Shown: positions 57,390 to 64,000 of the stretch, piece after piece | Position numbering within the stretch: position 1 is the stretch's first letter | How the letters are laid out: the number at the start of each line of letters is the position of its first letter | DNA from: F23-B02 sp963650165 | GTDB lineage: Bacteria; Bacillota; Clostridia; Oscillospirales; Oscillospiraceae | DNA: 64,000 nucleotides | Assembly: GCA_963650165.1 (NCBI GenBank) | Contig: CAVJKX010000002.1 | Coordinates: forward strand, 112,382 to 176,381 | Reading direction: 5' to 3' | The notes under the pieces: model-generated | What the model was told of the DNA's origin: nothing | The model's database searches: none | The model's input: the letters and a program-made list of their open reading frames with translations, nothing else | Made by a program: the position numbers and the translations under genes

Positions 57390-58965
57390 AAAAAGGCGCA
57401 ACTAAAATGGCTTCGGCGCATTTCATGCCGTCAACGGCGGCGGAGGTAATGCCGCCGGCGTAGCCTGCGCCCTCTCCGCAGGGGTAGAGCCCGCGTATGA
57501 GCGACTGCCGGCTGTCGCCGCGCAGTATACGCACGGGCGAGGACGAGCGCGTCTCGGGCGCCGTGAGCACGGCCTCGGGCGCGTCAAAGCCCGACAGCTT
57601 CTTTCCGAGCTCCGGCAGCGCATTTTCAAGAACACCCGTTATGCGCTCGGGCAGAACATCATGCAGATCACACCAGTATACGCCCGGCCTGTAGCTCGGG
57701 GTGACGCTGCCCGCAGCGACGGAGCTTTTGTGCGCGAGGAAATCGCCGACGGTCTGCGCCGGTGCGCGGTAGCTGCCCGAAGCGGTAAAGGCCGCACGCT
57801 CGATATCGCGCTGCCAGTACATACCGCCGAGCGGCCCGTCATAGGGGAAGTCCTCCGGACGGAGCGTCACGAGCAGAGCACTGTTGGCATTTTCCGCGTC
57901 GCGGCGTGAATTGCTCATACCGTTTGTGCACACGCCGCCGGGCTCGGACGCCGCGGCGATGACCTCACCGCCGGGGCACATGCAGAAGGTGTATGCGCTC
58001 GTGCCGTCGGGCAGGTGGACGTTGAGAGAATAGTCCGCCGCCGGAAGTCCTGCCGCGCTCTCGCCGTACTGCGCACGGTCGATGCCGCTCTGCTTATGCT
58101 CGATGCGCGCACCCATGGAAAAGGGCTTTGCCTCCATCGGAACGCCTGAGCGCTCGAGCATCTCGAAGGTGTCGCGCGCGGAATGGCCTATGGCAAGGAT
58201 GAGCTGAGAGCAGTCGAGCACATACTCGCCTTCCCTGTCCGTTACCTTCACTGCGCGGAGAGTGCTGTTTTCAATAACGAGCCCCGTGAGCTTTGAGTTA
58301 AAGCGCACCTCGCCGCCGTTATCTATGATGCTTTTTCGTATGCCCTGAACCACATTTATAAGTATATCGGTGCCGATATGCGGCTTTGCGTCATAGAGTA
58401 TGCTCTCGGGTGCGCCGTGCTCGTGAAAAACGCCGAGTATCCAGCGTATGCGCTTGTCGCGTATGCCCGTACCGAGCTTTCCGTCGGAAAACGTTCCCGC
58501 TCCGCCCTCGCCGAACTGGACGTTGCACTCCGGATCGAGCTCTCCGCCCGCTCTGAACGCATCTACCTTTTCCTTCCGCGTCAGGGCGTCGGCGCCGCGT
58601 TCGAGCACGATGGGCTTCAGTCCCGCCATGCTGAGCACCAGCGCGGCAAACATTCCGCCCGGCCCGAAGCCCGCTACGACGGGGCGCTTATCGGACTCAA
58701 GCCTTGGGACGACGTACTCCGTTTCCTCGTACAGGGCAAGGTTTTTGCTCCTGCTCCTGCCGAGTATTTTTGCCTCGTCGTCTGCTTCGACGGCGACCGA
58801 GTACAGCCGGTGTATATCGTTTTTGCGCCGCGCATCGAGCGAGCGCTTTGTTATTTTGAGACTCTTTATCGACCTTACGGGAACGTGCATTTCGCGCGCG
58901 GCCTTTGCTTTGAGCTCATCCTCGCTTTTGCCGATATCAAGGCGCAGGTTTCTTACAAGTATCAT
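57388..58965 (-). CDS. FAD-dependent dehydrogenase (COG2509 type)
   Basis: About 525 residues. A short ferredoxin-like N-terminal part (MILVRNLRLDIGKSEDELK) precedes the flavin fold: VVAGFGPGGMFAALVLSMAG binds FAD, followed by GAGTFSDGKLGT, AIGHSARDTFEML and the C-terminal GLYPCGEGAGYAGGITSAAV. It is an uncharacterised but widespread bacterial family. ATG 58963-58965 overlaps the stop of the next FAD gene (ATGA). Its own TAG stop coincides with the end of the palindromic element, which may have replaced the original end; the C-terminus still looks complete. Confidence 0.87.
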   Translation of the reverse strand: MILVRNLRLDIGKSEDELKAKAAREMHVPVRSIKSLKITKRSLDARRKNDIHRLYSVAVEADDEAKILGRSRSKNLALYEETEYVVPRLESDKRPVVAGFGPGGMFAALVLSMAGLKPIVLERGADALTRKEKVDAFRAGGELDPECNVQFGEGGAGTFSDGKLGTGIRDKRIRWILGVFHEHGAPESILYDAKPHIGTDILINVVQGIRKSIIDNGGEVRFNSKLTGLVIENSTLRAVKVTDREGEYVLDCSQLILAIGHSARDTFEMLERSGVPMEAKPFSMGARIEHKQSGIDRAQYGESAAGLPAADYSLNVHLPDGTSAYTFCMCPGGEVIAAASEPGGVCTNGMSNSRRDAENANSALLVTLRPEDFPYDGPLGGMYWQRDIERAAFTASGSYRAPAQTVGDFLAHKSSVAAGSVTPSYRPGVYWCDLHDVLPERITGVLENALPELGKKLSGFDAPEAVLTAPETRSSSPVRILRGDSRQSLIRGLYPCGEGAGYAGGITSAAVDGMKCAEAILVAPF

Positions 58966-60161
58966 TTTCCGAGCCTCCCCGCCGTAACGCCGCTTGCCCA
59001 TGCCCATTGGAGGTTATAGCCGCCGCAGTCCGCGTCGACGTCCAGAAGCTCGCCCGTTATGAAAAGCCGCGGTACGAACCAGCTTTCAAGCGTTTCCGGG
59101 TTTACGCCCGTGGTTTTTATGCCGCCGGCCGTCACCTGCGCGTGGTCAAAATCCTCAACGCCGCGCAGAGCTATGGTAAAATCGCGGCAGGCCGACGCTA
59201 TGGCCGCAATGTCGCCGCCGTCAAGCTCAGACAGCGGCTTTGCACCGGGCACTCCGGCGTATTTGACCGCCATTTTGCCCAGGCGGTTATGCAGAACGCC
59301 AGTGAGCGCATCGTCGGCGCAGAGCGCGGGATTTGCCTTTATCCGCGCCCGCAGCTTTGCTTCAATGTCCGCGCCGCCGGAGAGGTCAATATGTACCTCT
59401 CCCCTGCCGAGCCCGGCCGCCGCGCGGGATATGTCGAAGGCCGCGGGGCCGGACAGCCCCGTTTCGGTAAATTGCAGCTCGCCCGCACTGTGCGCTATAG
59501 GCTCGCCGTCCTTTTCAAGGCGCAGCTTTGCCATGACGCGCACGCCCTTGAGCGCACGCGGATATACGGGATCCGTCAGAAGCTGCACAAGAGACGGCAG
59601 CAGCTGCGTGCACTTATGCCCCAGCGGCTTTAAAAGCTCGTAGCCGTCGTAAACTCCGCCGACCTTCGCTCCGGCCGCTCCGCCGCAGGAGACGATGACG
59701 AAATCCGCGTCTATGCTCCCGCCGTCTGTGACAACGCGAAAGCCCCCGCCGCGCTTTTCTATCCGCCGCGCCGGACAGGAGGTCCTGACGCTAATATTAT
59801 CGCGCATGAGCGCAAAGCGCAGAACGTCAACGACGCTGTTTGCGGAGTTTGACTGCGGGTAGACCCTTCCGCCGTATTCGACGTTCACGGCAAGGCCGAG
59901 AGAATCGAAAAGGCGCAGCGTATCCTCCGGCGTAAAGCGCGAAAGCACTGTATCCGAAAAGCCCTGCTGCGAGCCGTGATAGTGCTCCGGAGACGCGCCG
60001 GTGTTCGTGAGGTTGCATCTGCCGTTGCCGGTGCTCAGGAGCTTTTTCCCGACGCGCTGCTGCCGCTCGAGCAGTATAACATCATTATTTTTATCCTCGG
60101 AGGCCGTTATCGCTGCTGCCATGCCGGACGCGCCGCCCCCTATTATTACGACCTTATTCAT
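58962..60161 (-). CDS. HI0933/YhiN family FAD-dependent oxidoreductase
   Basis: A 399-residue flavoprotein of unknown substrate. FAD site VVIIGGGASGMAAAITASED (4-23), LSTGNGRCNLTNTG, GGRVYPQSNSANSVVDVL and the end ELLDVDADCGGYNLQWAWASG are hallmarks of the family. I start at ATG 60159-60161 (MNKVVII), six bases after GGAG inside the asparaginase gene; the two genes overlap by eight bases. Part of moaC-ansA-yhiN-COG2509. Confidence 0.9.
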   Translation of the reverse strand: MNKVVIIGGGASGMAAAITASEDKNNDVILLERQQRVGKKLLSTGNGRCNLTNTGASPEHYHGSQQGFSDTVLSRFTPEDTLRLFDSLGLAVNVEYGGRVYPQSNSANSVVDVLRFALMRDNISVRTSCPARRIEKRGGGFRVVTDGGSIDADFVIVSCGGAAGAKVGGVYDGYELLKPLGHKCTQLLPSLVQLLTDPVYPRALKGVRVMAKLRLEKDGEPIAHSAGELQFTETGLSGPAAFDISRAAAGLGRGEVHIDLSGGADIEAKLRARIKANPALCADDALTGVLHNRLGKMAVKYAGVPGAKPLSELDGGDIAAIASACRDFTIALRGVEDFDHAQVTAGGIKTTGVNPETLESWFVPRLFITGELLDVDADCGGYNLQWAWASGVTAGRLGK

Positions 60162-61167
60162 TTGCATCTCCGCAGTGATAAAGTATATCGTGAGCAACGG
60201 GCTCGTAAAACGCACGGTGTATCTCGTCGGAATCGCGCGTCGTGCCGAGAATGCACATTATCTTTGCCAGCGCTGACTCCGTCGTCATGTCATAGGCCTC
60301 CAGCACATTCCGCCAGCCCTTGAGCCGGTGCCCGACGTTGTACACCGCAAGGTCGGAGCCCTCGTTCTGCACCTGCGTGGTCATGATGATGACCTTCCCC
60401 TTACCCGTTGCGTTTATGACGGTATCAAGAAACCTGTCGTCGCCGTATGAGGGCAGTCCGCCGACGCCGAAGGCCTCGATTATAACGGCGTCATTGCGCT
60501 CCGTCATGAAGCGCAGAAGCTCAAGATCCATGCCGGGGATCATTTTTATAAGGCCGACGTTCGTATCAAGCTCCGTAAAAAACTCCGGCTTTGCAAGACA
60601 TTCCGGCTTTATATACTGCATGAGCACCCCGTCCTGAAGCGTTGCGATAAATGGGTAGTTTATGCTGGAGAACGCAGCATAGGACTTTGAGCGCGTTTTT
60701 CTCGCGCGGGTGCCGAGAATTACGCGGCCGTTAAAGACGATGTTCACGCCGCACATATCGTCGGAGCAGGCGCAGATAAAGGCATCGCGGAGGTTTATCT
60801 TCGAGTCCGTGGAGTCGAAGCCTATGGGCTTCTGGGCGCCGGTGAGTATGACGGGCTTTTCGGAGCCGCGTATCATGTAGCTCAATGCCGCCGCGGTGTA
60901 TGCCATCGTATCCGTACCGTGGCTTATGACAAAGCCGTCGTACCTATCGTAATTATCCTTTACGCACTGCGTTATCTTGACCCAGTGCGCGGGGGTCATG
61001 CTCGTGCTGTCGACATTAAAAAGGGAAATGCACTCGACCATGCACAGCTTCGATATCGCCGGAACGAGCGAGAGAAGCTCCTCGGGTCTGAGCTGCGGAG
61101 ACAGTGCGCTTCCGCTTATCTGCGAGGCTATCGTACCGCCCGTGCCTATCATGAGTATTTTTTTCAT
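60154..61167 (-). CDS. ansA: L-asparaginase, type I
   Basis: Hydrolyses asparagine to aspartate and ammonia in the cytoplasm. The 337-residue protein carries both catalytic Thr motifs, GTGGTIAS at the N-terminus and SHGTDTMAYTA further on, and KPVILTGAQ. It has no signal peptide, so it is the cytosolic type. Its start overlaps the moaC stop (ATGA). Confidence 0.93.
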   Translation of the reverse strand: MKKILMIGTGGTIASQISGSALSPQLRPEELLSLVPAISKLCMVECISLFNVDSTSMTPAHWVKITQCVKDNYDRYDGFVISHGTDTMAYTAAALSYMIRGSEKPVILTGAQKPIGFDSTDSKINLRDAFICACSDDMCGVNIVFNGRVILGTRARKTRSKSYAAFSSINYPFIATLQDGVLMQYIKPECLAKPEFFTELDTNVGLIKMIPGMDLELLRFMTERNDAVIIEAFGVGGLPSYGDDRFLDTVINATGKGKVIIMTTQVQNEGSDLAVYNVGHRLKGWRNVLEAYDMTTESALAKIMCILGTTRDSDEIHRAFYEPVAHDILYHCGDANE

Positions 61168-61640
61168 TTTTTCTCGAACACCCCGCTTTTGCCGCCGGTC
61201 TTTTTGAGAAGGCGTATATCCGTTATCTCGATATCACGCTGCACGGCCTTGCACATATCGTACACCGTGAGCGCCGCAACGGACACCGCCGTGAGCGCCT
61301 CCATCTCAACGCCCGTCGCGCCCGTGCATTTCGTCGTGGCGACGATCTCGACGCTGTGCCTTTCCTCGCACAGCGAAAGGGCTATATCCACGCCAGATAT
61401 CATGATCGGGTGGCACATGGGTATGATCTCCGATGTGCGCTTTGCGCCCATTATGCCGCCTATCTGCGCGACGGACAGCACGTCGCCCTTTTTCATGCCG
61501 CCGGAGCGTATGAGTTCAAAGGTCTCGGCATTGACGAGCACCCTGCCGGCTGCGACCGCCGTGCGCACGGTGTCCGCCTTTTCGGACACGTCGACCATCT
61601 TTGCTCTTCCGTTTTCGTTAAAATGAGTAAAATCAGCCAT
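61164..61640 (-). CDS. moaC: Cyclic pyranopterin monophosphate synthase MoaC
   Basis: Second step of molybdenum-cofactor synthesis (with MoaA, from GTP). The 158-residue protein has MVDVSEKADTVRTA, then MGAKRTSEIIPMCHPIMISG with the catalytic region, TGVEMEALTAVSVAALTVYDM, and the C-terminal lysine-rich GGKSGVFEK. It heads a four-gene, overlapping operon in which the other genes have no known link to molybdopterin. Confidence 0.95.
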   Translation of the reverse strand: MADFTHFNENGRAKMVDVSEKADTVRTAVAAGRVLVNAETFELIRSGGMKKGDVLSVAQIGGIMGAKRTSEIIPMCHPIMISGVDIALSLCEERHSVEIVATTKCTGATGVEMEALTAVSVAALTVYDMCKAVQRDIEITDIRLLKKTGGKSGVFEKK

Positions 61641-61660
61641 AGTCTTTCTCCGTATCGTAA

Positions 61661-61690
61661 AATAACCACCCGACGCATCAGGTGGTTATT
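61661..61690 (-). terminator. Terminator after fakA
   Basis: Ten-pair stem AATAACCACC/GGTGGTTATT (61661-61670 and 61681-61690), then TTTACG on minus; it separates fakA from moaC. Confidence 0.75.
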
Positions 61691-61701
61691 TGTCATTTCT
61701 C

Positions 61702-63387
61702 TTATTCAACCGATATCATGTAATAGTAAACGGGCTGGCCGCCGTCTACGACCGTGACCTCCGCGTCGGGGAAGGCATCCTCGAGCGACTGCGCGGCAGA
61801 CTGTGCATCGTCCCCGCTCACGTCCTCGCCGTAGTAAACGGTGATGATCTCCGGCTCGAGTTCGTTAAAGGCATCGGACATCTGACCGAGCGCCGCGGAC
61901 ATCTCCGAGAAGCTGCCGATGAGCTTTCCGTCCAAAAGCGCAAGATACTCGCCCGCGTGGATGGCGTAGCCGTCAAAGTCCGAGTCACGCGCGGCGTATG
62001 TAAGCTGCGCCGTGTGCACACCGTCAAGCGTGGCGCTTATGGTCTCGACTATGTCCGACACTTCGCTTTCGGGGTCAAAGTTGAGCATTGCGGTTATGCC
62101 CTGGGGAATGGTCTTTGTCGGGATGACGACAACGGTCTTATCCTCGCACAGGGGAATGCTCTGCTCGGCCGCCATGATGATATTCTTATTGTTTGGCAGG
62201 ACAAACACGACCTCCGCCGGTGTGCGGTTTATCTCCTTGATTATATCCGCCGTGGAGGGGTTCATGGTCTGGCCGCCGGTGACGATGGTGTCGGCTCCGA
62301 GCTCTCTGAAGAGGTTTGCTATGCCCTCGCCCGCGCAGACGGCGACTATGCCGTAGCGCTTGGTGGGAGCGGCATGCTGCTCATCGCCGCCTTCAAGCTC
62401 CTGCTCGATCTTCTCGAGATCGTCGGTGGTCTGAGCCTTGCGGCCGGCCATTATATCGTCATACTGCGTGCGCATATTTTCGATCTTGGCAAGCTCCAGC
62501 GTACCGTACTGCTGGCTCTTGGTGAGCGCCTCGCCGGGGATATTCGTATGGACATGCACCTTGAACGCCTCGTCGTCCTCGCCGATAACAAGACTGTCGC
62601 CTATGCTGGAAAGATAGGCGCGCAGCGGCGTAAGGTCAACATTCGGCTCGTGCTTGCGTACTATATATACCGTATCGAAGGCGTAGGTTATCTCGTCCGT
62701 TCCGAAAACGTCAAAGGCGTTGTTCTCATTTGCGATAACACCGGCCCTTACGGCCTCCGTGGGTGCCGTCACCTCGCCGCGCAGGCATGCGAGCATGGCG
62801 GAGAAGATGACGATATAGCCCTTGCCGCCGGCATCGACGACTCCGGCCTTCTGCAGGACCGGGTTCTGATTGACGGTGTTCTCAAGCGCTTCGTTTCCGA
62901 TCCTGAGCGCGGTCTCGAGAAGCTCTTCTATATCCGTGCCCTTTTTCGCATATTCTGCGGCGGCTGCCGAGGCCATGCGGGCAACGGTCAGTATCGTGCC
63001 CTCCGCGGGCTTCATAACCGCCTTGTAGGCCGCATCGACACCGTCCTCCATGGCGGAGGCGAATTCCTTTGCGCCGACGGTCTCCATGCCCTTGAGTCTG
63101 CGCGATATGCCGCGGAACAGAAGCGACAGGATAACGCCCGAGTTTCCGCGCGCGCCGCGCAGCAGAGCGCCCGCCACGCAGTCGGCAACGGCATCGACCG
63201 CGTAAAATTCTTTCTTTCTGAGCTGGGTCGCCGCCTCGTTCATGGTCAGGCCCATATTTGTGCCCGTATCACCGTCGGGCACGGGGAAAACGTTAAGCTC
63301 GTTTATCTGCTGAGTGTTCTCAGCAAGCGCGGCGTCAGCGCAGAGGATCATGTTCTTGAACACCGCGGCGTCTAAATATTCTGTCAA
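61702..63387 (-). CDS. fakA: DAK2-domain fatty acid kinase FakA-like (YloV)
   Basis: Phosphorylates fatty acids held by a FakB/DegV protein. Of 561 residues, the N-terminal DAK2 kinase domain (about 10-200) has the Mg-ATP motif FPVPDGDTGTNMG (34-46) and RGARGNSGVILS. The middle and C-terminal part (about 220-561) has QYDDIMAGR and the NNKNIIMAAEQ region of the YloV family. The DegV protein at 13061-13930 is a possible partner and PlsY (43128-43715) a possible user of the acyl-phosphate. It follows the Asp23 gene by 35 bp, as in Bacillus yloU-yloV. Confidence 0.92.
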   Translation of the reverse strand: MTEYLDAAVFKNMILCADAALAENTQQINELNVFPVPDGDTGTNMGLTMNEAATQLRKKEFYAVDAVADCVAGALLRGARGNSGVILSLLFRGISRRLKGMETVGAKEFASAMEDGVDAAYKAVMKPAEGTILTVARMASAAAAEYAKKGTDIEELLETALRIGNEALENTVNQNPVLQKAGVVDAGGKGYIVIFSAMLACLRGEVTAPTEAVRAGVIANENNAFDVFGTDEITYAFDTVYIVRKHEPNVDLTPLRAYLSSIGDSLVIGEDDEAFKVHVHTNIPGEALTKSQQYGTLELAKIENMRTQYDDIMAGRKAQTTDDLEKIEQELEGGDEQHAAPTKRYGIVAVCAGEGIANLFRELGADTIVTGGQTMNPSTADIIKEINRTPAEVVFVLPNNKNIIMAAEQSIPLCEDKTVVVIPTKTIPQGITAMLNFDPESEVSDIVETISATLDGVHTAQLTYAARDSDFDGYAIHAGEYLALLDGKLIGSFSEMSAALGQMSDAFNELEPEIITVYYGEDVSGDDAQSAAQSLEDAFPDAEVTVVDGGQPVYYYMISVE

Positions 63388-63422
63388 ATTAAAAGCACCT
63401 CCGGGAGGGATTTTCTCTGTAA

Positions 63423-63776
63423 TTAACCGACTATGACCGTATCGACATAAACGTCGACACTCTTGACGGGAACACCCGTGGCCTTAGCGACCTTATAGCG
63501 CACTTCCTTGATAATGCTGCGGCATACGGCGCTTATATTAACGCCGTTGTCAACGCCGATATGCAGCTCAAGCGTAAGCGTACCGTCGTCATTAAGATGG
63601 GTCATGACCCCCTTGGACATTGACTCTCGTCTGAGAAGCTGGAGCGGGCCGCCTTCCTTACTGCGTCCGGCCATGCCCTTTACGCCGAAGCAGCTCGTCG
63701 CCGCCGCGCCGGCAATATTCGTAAAGACCTCACTGGTGATGCTTATATTTCCAAGCTCGTTGCCTATGTTCACCAT
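63423..63776 (-). CDS. Asp23/Gls24 family protein (YloU)
   Basis: A 117-residue envelope-stress-type protein. The core is complete: ISITSEVFTNIAGAAATSCF, GVKGMAG, then LELHIGVDNGVNI and VKSVDVYVDTVIV. Usual partner gene of fakA (yloV) in Firmicutes. AAAGGAG-like site (AAGGAGCCTTT) before the ATG, and the first gene of the operon. Confidence 0.92.
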   Translation of the reverse strand: MVNIGNELGNISITSEVFTNIAGAAATSCFGVKGMAGRSKEGGPLQLLRRESMSKGVMTHLNDDGTLTLELHIGVDNGVNISAVCRSIIKEVRYKVAKATGVPVKSVDVYVDTVIVG

Positions 63777-63964
63777 GCTGAAAGGCTCCTTTCGTCAAAA
63801 ATACGCGCAATTATAAAATTGCTACAATAGTATAATACACAGCTTTGAAAAGTACAAGCAATAATTTCGTGTTTACATCGCATTTTTTTAGTGATAAACT
63901 CAAAGTATATAATATAATGTACATTTATAAGAAATCAATTAACCGCATAATGGGAGGAAAAGAT
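63777..63964. promoter_or_regulatory. Divergent promoter region, asp23 / por
   Basis: 188 bp, very AT-rich. A plus-strand TTTAGT with a 17-base spacer to TAATAT (near 63889-63917) and other TATAAT-like words could drive the rightward gene; no riboswitch or RNA gene is recognised. Confidence 0.4.
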
Positions 63965-64000
63965 ATGACAAGAAGATACAAGACGATGGACGGCAACGAG
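63965..64000 (+). CDS. por: Pyruvate:ferredoxin oxidoreductase, first 12 codons
   Basis: Only MTRRYKTMDGNE is in the window. Pyruvate:ferredoxin (flavodoxin) oxidoreductases commonly begin with a short basic stretch and then KTMDGN, so the gene is very probably por/nifJ, which converts pyruvate to acetyl-CoA with reduction of ferredoxin. GGGAGG lies eight bases before ATG 63965. Confidence 0.7.
   Translation, partial: MTRRYKTMDGNE

Overview
This 64 kb window is chromosomal DNA from a moderately GC-rich, strictly anaerobic Firmicute of class Clostridia. An Oscillospirales-like gut bacterium is my best guess, but the sequence does not fix the family. Evidence: an anaerobic class III ribonucleotide reductase (nrdDG), the first codons of pyruvate:ferredoxin oxidoreductase at the right edge, several ferredoxin-type iron-sulfur proteins, a T-box leader before pheST, a glycine riboswitch, IreB, Asp23/FakA/DegV proteins, DUF1836, strong GGAGG ribosome sites and frequent TTG/GTG starts. 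There are no rRNA or tRNA genes, CRISPR arrays, phages or transposases.

Layout. 1-4.4 kb (minus): F-type ATP synthase operon atpI-B-E-F-(fusion)-G. Its standout feature is one 745-codon gene encoding a second b-type stalk, the C-terminal delta domain and the complete alpha subunit in a single frame. 4.6-8.7 kb: small membrane protein, AEC permease, MgtE, adenosylhomocysteinase. 8.9-12.1 kb (plus): SPFH protein, zinc-ribbon protein and TPM-domain protein in a row. 12.3-13.0 kb: a free-standing homologue of the middle of acetyl-CoA synthase. 13-16.3 kb: DegV, a DUF1836 regulator with no standard start codon, and a TIR-TM-LRR protein. 16.4-19.7 kb (minus): nickel-pincer cofactor genes larB-E-C, and hypA. 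19.7-25.9 kb (minus): large FeS flavoenzyme, EFR1 ferredoxin, surface beta-propeller, rhomboid-like membrane protein.

26-33.3 kb: rlmB followed directly by a degenerate P-type ATPase, an EF-G paralogue, a repeat-containing tail-anchored protein, and (minus) pyrimidine-nucleoside phosphorylase. 33.4-39.4 kb: small hypothetical protein, MazF without a visible antitoxin, lipoprotein, T-box leader, pheS, an enlarged pheT, ireB. 39.5-46.7 kb: secreted protein with interrupted SpaA-like domains, SCP2 protein, two paralogous mini-proteins, plsY, an HMA-TauE protein coupled to a P-type ATPase cut off before its catalytic domain, trmO. 46.7-52.7 kb: ABC exporter, glycine-riboswitch-controlled AGCS symporter, secreted DUF1002 protein, three DMT-superfamily exporters. 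52.8-57.4 kb (minus): nrdG-nrdD-trxB, with NrdD fused to a redoxin domain and a pair of NrdR-like boxes upstream, then a 224 bp hairpin element. 57.4-63.8 kb (minus): two FAD enzymes, asparaginase, moaC, fakA, asp23; then the start of the pyruvate:ferredoxin oxidoreductase gene.

Themes: membrane energetics (ATP synthase), nickel and radical chemistry (lar, hypA, nrd), envelope proteins, and an unusual number of rearranged members of well-known families: the b-delta-alpha fusion, PheT with a second OB-like segment, two P-type ATPase derivatives without a catalytic core, the acetyl-CoA synthase fragment, and NrdD-redoxin.
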